NCBI GenBank assembly: GCA_020724685.1
Contig: DYGP01000011.1
Span: forward strand, 2,101-12,757
Direction: 5' to 3'
Length of the DNA: 10,657 bases
DNA from: Candidatus Paceibacter sp.
Lineage (GTDB): Bacteria > Patescibacteriota > Minisyncoccia > UBA6257 > GWB1-50-10
This document shows positions 1 to 6,679 of the stretch, one piece after another. Positions within the stretch are counted from its first letter, which is position 1, and each line of letters opens with the position of its first letter. The notes beneath the pieces were generated by a model that saw only the letters and a program-made list of their open reading frames with translations, was not told the DNA's origin and did no database searches. The position numbers and the translations under genes were made by a program.

Positions 1-361
1 GTTTCTTGATCTTGTCGCAGAGGTCCTTCTCACTCTTTCGCTCGCACACGCCGCCGGCATTGAAAGCGTCGTCCTCGTCGGATTGAGCGTTGCCGGTCCG
101 CTGGTATTCAACTATCACGGAATCGCCGCGCCTTTTTACCTCAACATCCCCCCGTCCGCGCACAAAAACGCGGAATCGAAAGAACTCAAAACATACCTCA
201 AAGAACTTGCGTTTTATGGAAGAGCAAAGCACTTCTTTCTCGTCATCCTTTCCCTCCTTTTCTCCGCTCCATCCGTCCCTCTCTTTATCTTTCCCCTTCT
301 CATACCGTACACGTTCGTTCTCTTCATCAAAAACTCTCTCGTGAAAAAACTCATCCGATAA
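1..361 (+). CDS. C-terminal part of an unrecognised protein with a membrane hairpin (5' end outside window)
   Basis: The frame is open from base 2 to a TAA at 359-361, so about 119 residues are visible and the start lies upstream of the window. The first ~30 residues look like a helix followed by a hydrophobic strand (VVLVGLSVAGP), as in an alpha/beta domain. The stretch ending in FFLVILSLLFSAPSVPLFIF and LLIPYTFVLFI is strongly hydrophobic and probably forms one re-entrant or two membrane segments, ending in a basic tail (KNSLVKKLIR). I do not recognise the family. The next gene, a glycosyltransferase, starts 4 bp after the stop on the same strand, so the two are probably co-transcribed and this protein may belong to the same glycan pathway. 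No function is assigned. Confidence 0.6.
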   Translation, partial: FLDLVAEVLLTLSLAHAAGIESVVLVGLSVAGPLVFNYHGIAAPFYLNIPPSAHKNAESKELKTYLKELAFYGRAKHFFLVILSLLFSAPSVPLFIFPLLIPYTFVLFIKNSLVKKLIR

Positions 362-365
362 TTTC

Positions 366-1262
366 ATGACCATATCCGTCGGCATCTGCACATATAAGCG
401 TCCGGCATTATTGAAAAGAGTGCTTGATTCCCTTCTCTCCCAAACAAGGATTCCTGACGAAATTATCGTCTTCGACAGCAGCGAGAACGACGAAACGAAA
501 AAAACCGTAATCTCGATTTCTTCCCCAACCATACGCTATCACCACACGGAAACGCGCACCATTCTCCCAAAAGGACGCAATGAGATTATAAAAAAATGTT
601 CTAGCGACATACTCACGTTTCTTGATGATGATGCAATCCCGAAAAACAGATTCATTGAAACCGTTCTTTCGTCCTTTGGATCTTTTGGAGATGTCGGGGG
701 AGTAACCGGACCAACCATCAATTCCGACGAAAACCTCAATCCAATTGTTCCGCTCATTTACGACAACAAAAAAAGGACTTCGGTATACCCTTGGGGAGAA
801 GTGAGATCGGACACCCGCCGATGGATCCCCACATTACCGCAAAAATGCAAAGTTATGATCGGAGCAAATATGAGCTACCGCACGAAACTTCTCAAAGACA
901 TCGGCGGATTTGACGAACAATTCGAAAATCCCTCATATCGCGAGGAGAGTGACGTCCAGACGAGAATCGCAAAACTTGGATATTCGTTTCTTTATCACCC
1001 CGACGCATACGTCTTTCATCTCGTAAAACAACCCGGAGGAATCGAGGATATCGAATCAAAACAGGCAAATTATTTTTATCTTGCCGGAAAAAATCACAGA
1101 TACTTCTGCGACAAACACTTTCCAAAATGGAAGACGAGGCTCGCGTGGATTTTTTTCAACAGAACACCACCGTGCTTTTGGCTCGCGCTTATTCTCGCGA
1201 TCATAAGAAACAAAAGTTATCTCATGTGGCATAAGGGGCTCTGGGAAAATCCTAAAAAATAA
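366..1262 (+). CDS. Family 2 glycosyltransferase (GT-A fold)
   Basis: This 298-residue protein would transfer a sugar from a nucleotide donor at the cytoplasmic face of the membrane. The N-terminus ISVGICTYKRPALLKRVLDSLLSQ is the usual GT2 nucleotide-binding start. The metal-binding DxD-type motif is FLDDDA (D87-D89). A typical acceptor/catalytic region follows: GANMSYR at about 166-172, GGFDEQF at 180-186 and the EESD box at 193-196. Length is normal for the family. Near the C-terminus, FWLALILAII (271-280) could bind the membrane peripherally. The ATG at 366 follows the upstream stop by 4 bp; I see no good Shine-Dalgarno, so translation may be coupled. Its stop overlaps the convergent gene's stop by 11 bp. 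Donor and acceptor cannot be read from the sequence. Codon choice is A-rich compared with genes right of 3752. Confidence 0.9.
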   Translation: MTISVGICTYKRPALLKRVLDSLLSQTRIPDEIIVFDSSENDETKKTVISISSPTIRYHHTETRTILPKGRNEIIKKCSSDILTFLDDDAIPKNRFIETVLSSFGSFGDVGGVTGPTINSDENLNPIVPLIYDNKKRTSVYPWGEVRSDTRRWIPTLPQKCKVMIGANMSYRTKLLKDIGGFDEQFENPSYREESDVQTRIAKLGYSFLYHPDAYVFHLVKQPGGIEDIESKQANYFYLAGKNHRYFCDKHFPKWKTRLAWIFFNRTPPCFWLALILAIIRNKSYLMWHKGLWENPKK

Positions 1263-2784
1263 ACCACGGTTCATGGAAGGGAACGATTCCCTTCTTCCGG
1301 GCGCGTATCGCGCGCGCAAGATTCCAGACGTCTTTAATAATCTCTTTTTTTGGTGAACGAATATATGAATGGAACTTGAAGACGACTTCCCTCCAAATGG
1401 GGATTTCTTTCGGAAAACTTCCCCAAAAATTCGACTCATTTTCCGCTTCGGAAAACCACCACTTCGCGTGATTCCCCCAATGAAATATTTTTGCATTTTC
1501 GATAACCTCCGCTCTTTCTTCTTCGTTTAAGAATCCTAAAACTTTCATCCTGTCTCCAAGAGGGAGGAGTGTGGTTTCGCTGAAAGCGTGAGCGATAATC
1601 ATAAGTGCATCCGCAACATTCTTTTTTTCAAAAAAAAGTTTTTCATCAAAGAATCGGATCCCCCCAAACGTAATCCCGTAGTGCGCATCAATCGGAGCGT
1701 ATCCCTCCGATAAAACGACGTCGGCTTTTGTGGCATTCATGGGGACAACGTCATGCCCAAGCGCGCTCGCTTTCCGGAGGAACTCATCATAAGAGTCTTT
1801 TTCCGTAAAAAGCGTGTCGATGTCGGAATGGGCCTCTATGGAATCTTCGCTTTTTATTTCCGTAGCAATAAAACCGTTTTCTTCCGCAATATTCCTAAAC
1901 CATCTCCGAGATTGCGCGACTCTCTCCGATTTTTCCCTTCCCGCAGAAACCGCCGACTTAAACCCAGAAACACCATCGAAACGTTCGGGACATTCGCGTT
2001 CTATTTCCATAAGAGTCTTTAAAAGAATCTTATGCGATCCGGCAACATTCAAAAATTTTTTTTCGTCAAACGAAAAAACGCCGTCTTTAAGGAGAAAAGC
2101 TTCTCCCTTAAGAAATTCGCAGAGCACAAACGCGCGAATATCGAATGTCCGCAACGGATAAAAACCCACCTTGAAAACAAGGTGTTTGAGGGATCTTGCT
2201 ACAACCTCAACACCATTTTCCGCGTTTATCTTTATTGCCGGAAAACGGAGGTTCGAAAGAATTGCTTCGTATGTCTTGTGCTGTCTTTCAATTATCTCCT
2301 CGGGAAATTCATGTTTCCTTTCAAATACCGTTTTCGCAGAAACATCAAAATAAACATAAAGAACGGTTTTGGGAATAAGAGAGAAAATCAAGCGCTTCCA
2401 TCCGACAATCAAGGTGGAAGGATAAAAAAGTTCCGCAAAAAAATCGTAGAAATATCTGTCGACGAACACAATGTCATATTTTTTCTCCGCGGGTCGAATT
2501 AAAAAAATGTATATTCTCCAAGAATCAAAAACGTAAAACATGTCTCTTATAAAAAGATACCAAGAACGGAAAAAGGGGGTGTTTTTTTCTTCCTTTCCGG
2601 CGTCTCCGTCAGACATCTCCCTTTCTTTGCCGCGACCGAGGAAGGCCACTAATCTCGGCCATAAAAATTTTTCTCTGAGAGGCAACACAAAAACCGCTTC
2701 TTTTTCCTTTTCAAAAGCATCTTTCAGGATTCCTATTTGCGTGGTCTTACCGGATCCTCCCAGTCCTCCGAATGCGATGATCAT
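1252..2784 (-). CDS. Thymidylate-kinase-like P-loop protein fused to a probable nucleotidyltransferase-like domain
   Basis: This 510-residue protein seems to have two domains. Residues 1-~200 resemble the thymidylate kinase family: Walker A GLGGSGKT (7-14), a conserved acidic/Arg site IVFVDRY (105-111), the strand VLYVYFDVSA (141-150), and an Arg/Lys-rich lid-like helix (about 154-175). Residues ~300-440 contain SDIDTLF (320-326) and PIDAHYG (364-370), which match the spaced acidic residues (D321, D323, D366) of nucleotidyltransferase-fold proteins found in capsule and exopolysaccharide clusters; this second assignment is weaker because the usual upstream Gly-Ser motif is not clear. Being in an operon with a UDP-sugar enzyme argues against housekeeping dTMP kinase, which is normally a ~210-residue single-domain protein. 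It might phosphorylate or nucleotidylate a sugar or lipid precursor, but the substrate is unknown. Its ATG overlaps the upstream stop (ATGA, 2781-2784), suggesting translational coupling. Confidence 0.75.
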   Translation of the reverse strand: MIIAFGGLGGSGKTTQIGILKDAFEKEKEAVFVLPLREKFLWPRLVAFLGRGKEREMSDGDAGKEEKNTPFFRSWYLFIRDMFYVFDSWRIYIFLIRPAEKKYDIVFVDRYFYDFFAELFYPSTLIVGWKRLIFSLIPKTVLYVYFDVSAKTVFERKHEFPEEIIERQHKTYEAILSNLRFPAIKINAENGVEVVARSLKHLVFKVGFYPLRTFDIRAFVLCEFLKGEAFLLKDGVFSFDEKKFLNVAGSHKILLKTLMEIERECPERFDGVSGFKSAVSAGREKSERVAQSRRWFRNIAEENGFIATEIKSEDSIEAHSDIDTLFTEKDSYDEFLRKASALGHDVVPMNATKADVVLSEGYAPIDAHYGITFGGIRFFDEKLFFEKKNVADALMIIAHAFSETTLLPLGDRMKVLGFLNEEERAEVIENAKIFHWGNHAKWWFSEAENESNFWGSFPKEIPIWREVVFKFHSYIRSPKKEIIKDVWNLARAIRARKKGIVPFHEPWFIF

Positions 2785-3734
2785 ATCATCATTTTAAAAT
2801 ATTCCACCGTTCGTTTTATACCCTCCTCCAAAGGGATTTTCGGTTCCCATCCGAGTTCTTTTTTTGCAAGCGATATATGGGGCCTCCGATGCATCGGATC
2901 GTCCGGAGGAAAGGGTCCGAACGCTATTCCGCTCTTCGATTCCGGAATAAGGGAAAGCACGATGTTCGCAATCGCTTTCACCGTATGTTCTTCAGGATTT
3001 CCCAGATTTACCGGACCAACAATGTCTTTTCGATTATTCATCATCCTCACGATCCCCTCCACAAGATCGTCTATGTATTGAAAGCTCCTCGTCTGAGAGC
3101 CGTCGCCATAAACGGTCAAACTCTCCCCTTTTAGCGCACGCACAATGAAGTTCGAAACTACTCTCCCGTCGTCCGGATGCATGTTCGGACCATACGTATT
3201 GAAGATACGGACCACGCGAATTTTTACGCCCTCACTCCTCGCATAATCGAAGAATAACGTCTCTGCGCACCGTTTTCCCTCGTCATAACATGCGCGCGGC
3301 CCGATCGGATTCACGTTTCCAAAGTAGGTCTCTTTCTGGGGGTGTTCATGCGGATCTCCATATACTTCCGATGTAGAAGCCTGCAACACCGTCGCGCCCT
3401 TTTCTTTCGCAAGCTCAAGCACGTTTATCGTTCCGATCACCGAAGTTTTTATGGTTTGAATCGGGTCTTTTTGATAATGGAAAGGTGACGCCGGGCAGGC
3501 GAGATTATAAATCTGATCAATGGAATCCCGAACCGCGATGGGGCGGATCACATCGTGCTCGATAAAGGAAAAATTTTCGCTCCCAATTAAATTCGCGATA
3601 TTTTCTTTCGATCCCGTATGAAGATTATCCAGACAAAAAACCCTGTCTCCGCCTTCGATAAGCTTTTTGCAAAGATGGGATCCTATGAATCCGGCTCCTC
3701 CCGTAACCAATATATTCATATGCAATGGGTTCAT
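2781..3734 (-). CDS. uxs: UDP-glucuronate decarboxylase (UDP-xylose synthase), SDR family
   Basis: This enzyme converts UDP-glucuronate to UDP-xylose through an NAD-linked 4-keto intermediate in the cytoplasm. Numbered from the ATG at 3734 (317 residues), the Rossmann motif TGGAGFIGSHL is at 11-21, the UXS signature ACPASPFHYQKDP at 79-91, the active-site loop STSEVYGDP at 120-128 and the catalytic pair in CYDEGKR (Y150, K154). The RIFNTYGP box (177-184), DGRVVSNF and YGDGSQTRSFQYIDDL complete a near-full UXS pattern, so a dehydratase or 4-epimerase is less likely. The ATG at 3719 (MNILVTGG) is the start homology would suggest. I prefer 3734 because a -10 element lies exactly 6 nt before it; the five extra residues are harmless. 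It is the first gene of an operon with the kinase/nucleotidyltransferase fusion. UDP-xylose would feed nearby glycosyltransferases. Confidence 0.9.
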   Translation of the reverse strand: MNPLHMNILVTGGAGFIGSHLCKKLIEGGDRVFCLDNLHTGSKENIANLIGSENFSFIEHDVIRPIAVRDSIDQIYNLACPASPFHYQKDPIQTIKTSVIGTINVLELAKEKGATVLQASTSEVYGDPHEHPQKETYFGNVNPIGPRACYDEGKRCAETLFFDYARSEGVKIRVVRIFNTYGPNMHPDDGRVVSNFIVRALKGESLTVYGDGSQTRSFQYIDDLVEGIVRMMNNRKDIVGPVNLGNPEEHTVKAIANIVLSLIPESKSGIAFGPFPPDDPMHRRPHISLAKKELGWEPKIPLEEGIKRTVEYFKMMI

Positions 3735-3751
3735 TGTGCTACAATATTCCC
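3735..3751. promoter_or_regulatory. Bidirectional promoter with a shared, near-symmetric -10 element; leaderless starts both ways
   Basis: On the + strand, TGTGC (3735-3739) then TACAAT (3740-3745) matches the extended -10 form TRTGnTATAAT, followed by exactly 6 nt (ATTCCC) and the ATG at 3752. On the - strand, the same bases read TATTGT (3746 down to 3741), followed by exactly 6 nt (AGCACA) and the ATG at 3734. Since transcription usually begins 7 nt after the last -10 base, both mRNAs would begin at the A of their ATG and lack a leader. No convincing -35 is visible on either side, as expected for an extended -10 on the + strand. The sequence match is seen directly; transcription is inferred. 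Confidence 0.6.
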
Positions 3752-4435
3752 ATGAACTCAATCTCCGTCGTCATTCCCTGCTACAACGAAGAGGCGTCCA
3801 TCGGGCAAGTGGTGGAGTCGGTTCTCCGCGAGAACGTTCTCGAGGTTATCGTCGTGGACAACAATTCCACTGACGGCTCCGGAGCCGCCGCCGAACGCGC
3901 GGGAGGACGCGTCGTGAAGGAAACCACGCAGGGATACGGCGCCGCGCTCAAGGCGGGATTCCGCGCGGCGGAAGGCGACGTCATCGTGACCCTCGACGCC
4001 GACGGACAATATCCGGCGGAAAAAATCGCGGCGCTCGCGAAGCTTCTTGAAGAAGAACATCTCGACTTCATATCGGGAAACCGGCTCCCTTTCACGAAGG
4101 GTTCGGAATCCTTCATCCGCACTTTCGGCAACAAATTCCTCACATTCGCCGCAAATGCCGTTTTCGGCATATCTCTCAAGGATTCCCAATCGGGCATGTG
4201 GGTTTTCAGGCGGTCGGCGCTTGAAAAAATCTTTCCTGAAAGCGACGACATGCCCCTCTCGGAGGAGATAAAGATCCGTGCCATTCTCCATCCGGAAGTC
4301 TCTTTCAAAGAGTTCTACATCCCCTACCGCCCGAGAATCGGCGAATCGAAACTCTCTCCCCTGAAACACGGATTCAAAAACCTTTTCTATCTTTTCTCGC
4401 TCAAAAAAAGGATCTCCCATGGGAAAAAAGCATAA
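3752..4435 (+). CDS. Dolichyl-phosphate mannose/glucose synthase-like family 2 glycosyltransferase
   Basis: This 227-residue GT2 enzyme probably moves a sugar from a nucleotide donor to polyprenyl phosphate on the cytoplasmic side. The start SVVIPCYNEEASIGQVVESVL and VIVVDNNSTDGS (about 32-43) are typical of the DPM/DPG synthase group. The metal-binding motif is LDADGQYP (81-88; D82, D84), followed by FISGNRL (106-112) and the acceptor-side DSQSGMW box (144-150). The protein ends without transmembrane helices, so it is the soluble type. I start it at 3752, where the family homology begins and the leaderless promoter points. An in-frame ATG at 3725 would add nine residues and would lie upstream of the predicted transcript start. 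It overlaps the next gene by 17 bp, and a GT-C partner that uses a polyprenyl-phosphate sugar fits this role. Confidence 0.9.
   Translation: MNSISVVIPCYNEEASIGQVVESVLRENVLEVIVVDNNSTDGSGAAAERAGGRVVKETTQGYGAALKAGFRAAEGDVIVTLDADGQYPAEKIAALAKLLEEEHLDFISGNRLPFTKGSESFIRTFGNKFLTFAANAVFGISLKDSQSGMWVFRRSALEKIFPESDDMPLSEEIKIRAILHPEVSFKEFYIPYRPRIGESKLSPLKHGFKNLFYLFSLKKRISHGKKA
4408..4412 (+). promoter_or_regulatory. Shine-Dalgarno site (AAGGA) for the GT-C gene
   Basis: AAGGA lies 6 nt before the ATG at 4419, inside the coding end of the preceding glycosyltransferase. It is one of the few clear ribosome-binding sites in the window and supports the 4419 start and the 17-bp gene overlap. Confidence 0.6.
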
Positions 4436-5930
4436 ACAGTCCGGGGAAAACAAAATACGAACAAAAGCGTTCCCGCGGTGGATGACGCTCGGGCTTCTTG
4501 CGCTCATCCTTGCCGGATACGCCGCGGCCTCCGCTTACAAAATTGACGAGCCTTTCATCCATTTCACCGATGACGTGAGCGGACCGAACGGCATCGCCGC
4601 CGAGAATCTCGGCGCACACGGACCCATCGCACTGAAATTCGGCTTTTTCACAAACTGGATATCCGATCCTTCGAATCCCGGGAGCGCATATACGCACCAC
4701 CCGTCGCTCTTTCTCATTCCGACCGCGATTGTTTATAAGATTTTCGGAATCAGCGAAGTAACTACGAGATTGGGGCTTTTCCTCCTTATGTTCGCCTCCC
4801 TCGCAATATTTTTCTTCGCCCTCAAGAAAATCACGGGAAACGCGCGGTTCTCGCTCCTTTCAATCCTTTTCTTTGTTCTCCTTCCCGGCACCGTCTATTA
4901 CGGGAAAAGCTTCGAACTCACCGTATTCGCCGTTCCCGCGGCGCTCATCGCGTTCAGCCTCTTCGCTTTTTTCCGTTTTGAGGAGCGCGAAACGCGGAGA
5001 CGGACATATTTCTGGCTGTTTCTCGCCTCGACCCTCATCGGCGCGCAAATGGCATGGTTCTTTTATTTCCTCCCCGTCGGGATATGGATATTCCTCCTCA
5101 CAAAACACGGGAGAGACGTTCCGAACCGGTCACCGCTTCTCTTTCTCATTCCCGTTCTCCTCGCCCTTTCCTTCGGCGTCACTATGCTCCAGTTCTTCCT
5201 CCTCAACGGACCGTCCTTCTTCTCGGATTTTATGGCATCGTTCCAGAACCGGACGCAGGCTCAGCCTTTCGGAGGATGGGTTTCGCGCATGTGGTGGATC
5301 ACCGATCTCAACATCACATGGCTTTTCTTCCTCGCCGGCTTCTCCGGATTCCTCGCGTGGGCGGCACAAATGAAAAAAGACGCGCGCCTCGCATTCCTTC
5401 TTCCCGTCATGATTTTTCCCTTTTTCGTGCTCGTCATTTTCCGGCAATGGAGCACGCATCCTTTCGGCGTTATTCCCTTCCTTCCCTTCATTGCTCTCGG
5501 ATCGGCGATACTCATTGACCACATCGCCGAACATTCGAAACTGTGGGGGCTTCTCGCCGCGTGCGGCGTAATCGCCTTCGGAGGATATCTTTCGTCTCAG
5601 AGAATCCAAACGTTCTACAACGAACTTTTCATACTCGGAGGGAAAGACGTCGCGCTCTCAAGGGAGATCGGATCACAAGTCGGCGACTACGACGTCTGCC
5701 TCGGAACCAACCCCGCGGGACTCGGCGTGGACGGCATCATTCAATGGTACATGAGAAAAAATATCGCCGTTTCCCCGCAATGCTCCGAAAAGAATCCGAA
5801 AATCATACTCGCATTCCATCCCTCAATGGGAGCGGTTGCGGAGAAGGAAATCAAAGACGCCGAGGAGGGCGGATACGCGTTTCTCGGGTGTGCCGATCTC
5901 TTGTGCGTTCTTGAAAAGACAAACAACTAG
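4419..5930 (+). CDS. Multi-pass GT-C glycosyltransferase (ArnT/PMT-like, GT39-related)
   Basis: This 503-residue integral membrane protein probably transfers a sugar from a polyprenyl-phosphate donor to a glycan, lipid or protein on the outer face. A basic cytoplasmic N-terminus (KKHKQ, NKIRTK) precedes a first membrane helix at about 22-40. The first external loop carries an acidic pair (D51 D52), where GT-C enzymes keep their catalytic Asp, and a THHPSLF motif (92-98) typical of PMT_2-type proteins. About nine more hydrophobic segments follow to ~390, then a soluble tail of ~110 residues that is mixed alpha/beta and contains three cysteines (C427, C455, C481, with C486 close by). Its partner just upstream is a polyprenyl-phosphate sugar synthase-like enzyme, and the 17-bp overlap suggests coupled translation. 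The exact sugar and acceptor are unknown. Confidence 0.82.
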   Translation: MGKKHKQSGENKIRTKAFPRWMTLGLLALILAGYAAASAYKIDEPFIHFTDDVSGPNGIAAENLGAHGPIALKFGFFTNWISDPSNPGSAYTHHPSLFLIPTAIVYKIFGISEVTTRLGLFLLMFASLAIFFFALKKITGNARFSLLSILFFVLLPGTVYYGKSFELTVFAVPAALIAFSLFAFFRFEERETRRRTYFWLFLASTLIGAQMAWFFYFLPVGIWIFLLTKHGRDVPNRSPLLFLIPVLLALSFGVTMLQFFLLNGPSFFSDFMASFQNRTQAQPFGGWVSRMWWITDLNITWLFFLAGFSGFLAWAAQMKKDARLAFLLPVMIFPFFVLVIFRQWSTHPFGVIPFLPFIALGSAILIDHIAEHSKLWGLLAACGVIAFGGYLSSQRIQTFYNELFILGGKDVALSREIGSQVGDYDVCLGTNPAGLGVDGIIQWYMRKNIAVSPQCSEKNPKIILAFHPSMGAVAEKEIKDAEEGGYAFLGCADLLCVLEKTNN

Positions 5931-6022
5931 AACTGGAAAGCAGTGAAAATCTCATTCTCCCCTCCAATCTCAATATAACAATCCGCACCCGATCGGATAG
6001 AAAATGTTATATTCCATTTTCT
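5931..6022. terminator. Convergent gene end with weak hairpins, possible terminator
   Basis: Only 76 bp separate the + strand GT-C stop from the - strand TPR gene stop. An 8-bp stem AGAAAATG/CATTTTCT pairs 5999-6006 with 6015-6022 around an 8-nt loop that contains the TPR gene stop codon. A shorter stem, ATCCG/CGGAT, pairs 5981-5985 with 5994-5998. The first is AT-rich and followed on the + strand by GCTTTTCT, a poor T-tract. It may end transcription, but the evidence is weak. Confidence 0.25.
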
Positions 6023-6651
6023 GCTTTTCTCAATAATTCCTCGAGTTTGTCGTACATCTCGCGGGTTTTCTTGTCGTCGGGCCAGATGGAGAGAATATGC
6101 TCCATCGTCTCGCGCGCTTTTTCGATATTTCCCTCTTTCAGATAGGTATTCCGGAGACTCCAGAGGAATTGGGGGCGGTTTTTGTCCACCGCAATCGCAT
6201 TTCCCCGCTCATAGTATCCAATCGCGCGGGAGAGATCTTCGTCATTGCCGTAGGAATCCCACAGCCTCTCATACATGAGACCGAGGGAAAGGAGAAGCTG
6301 CGGATAGACCGAATTCGGCTCTCTCTCAAGCACGGGGCGTATTTTCTCTTCCGCATATCCGACAAGCCTTCTTTTTACCTCTTCGGGAAATTCACCCTCG
6401 AGCATCATCACCACTTCGCTCGCGAAGAACTTCGCGTATTCCTCCTCCCCCACCGGCGAAGAGAGCGAGAAGGCGTAGTCCATGATCTCCTCGAGCCGCT
6501 GGATACTCATGCTCGACGACGACTTTATCTCCCTCATCGCCGACACGAATGCCTTCGCTTTCCGGTACGGCAGGACGGCGCCGAAAATAAACGACGTTCC
6601 CGTGAGAAGGATCAGTATTATTATAAAAAGTTGTTTAAAAAATTGAGACAT
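6007..6651 (-). CDS. Membrane-anchored TPR-like protein
   Basis: This 214-residue protein has one N-terminal hydrophobic segment at about 7-27 (LFIIILILLTGTSFIFGAVL), which could be an anchor or an uncleaved signal, followed by a mainly helical outer or periplasm-like region. Residues ~114-150 (YPQLLLSLGLMYERLW through AIGYYERGNAI) and ~160-190 (FLWSLRNTYLKEGNIEKARETMEHIL) have the A/G/Y spacing of tetratricopeptide repeats. TPR modules hold partner proteins rather than catalyse reactions. It lies 28 bp behind the ligase/polymerase-like gene and is probably in its operon. Related ligases often carry TPRs at their own C-terminus, so this may be a detached partner domain. No Shine-Dalgarno is visible; the short gap contains a small palindrome (TAATAA/TTATTA, 6661-6675). 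Confidence 0.72.
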   Translation of the reverse strand: MSQFFKQLFIIILILLTGTSFIFGAVLPYRKAKAFVSAMREIKSSSSMSIQRLEEIMDYAFSLSSPVGEEEYAKFFASEVVMMLEGEFPEEVKRRLVGYAEEKIRPVLEREPNSVYPQLLLSLGLMYERLWDSYGNDEDLSRAIGYYERGNAIAVDKNRPQFLWSLRNTYLKEGNIEKARETMEHILSIWPDDKKTREMYDKLEELLRKAENGI

Positions 6652-6679
6652 GGTGATTTGTAATAAGAATTATTACTGA

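Noticed and set aside
1056..1496. 146-codon - strand frame spanning the convergent overlap
   Set aside because: It cuts across the ends of two well-supported genes in another frame and its residue composition is unlike a folded protein.
3723..3751. ATG at 3725 as the start of the DPM-synthase-like gene
   Set aside because: It would add MGSLCYNIP, place the start inside the divergent gene, and lie upstream of the predicted transcript start. Family homology begins at 3752.
3758..4507. 249-codon open frame on the - strand opposite the DPM-synthase-like gene
   Set aside because: No recognisable motif, and it covers two genes with strong family signatures on the + strand. It is a GC-driven shadow frame.
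6661..6675. Palindrome TAATAA-GAA-TTATTA between ligase and TPR genes, considered as operator or terminator
   Set aside because: Short, purely AT stem with no T-tract, in a 28-bp intra-operon gap. Chance is adequate.
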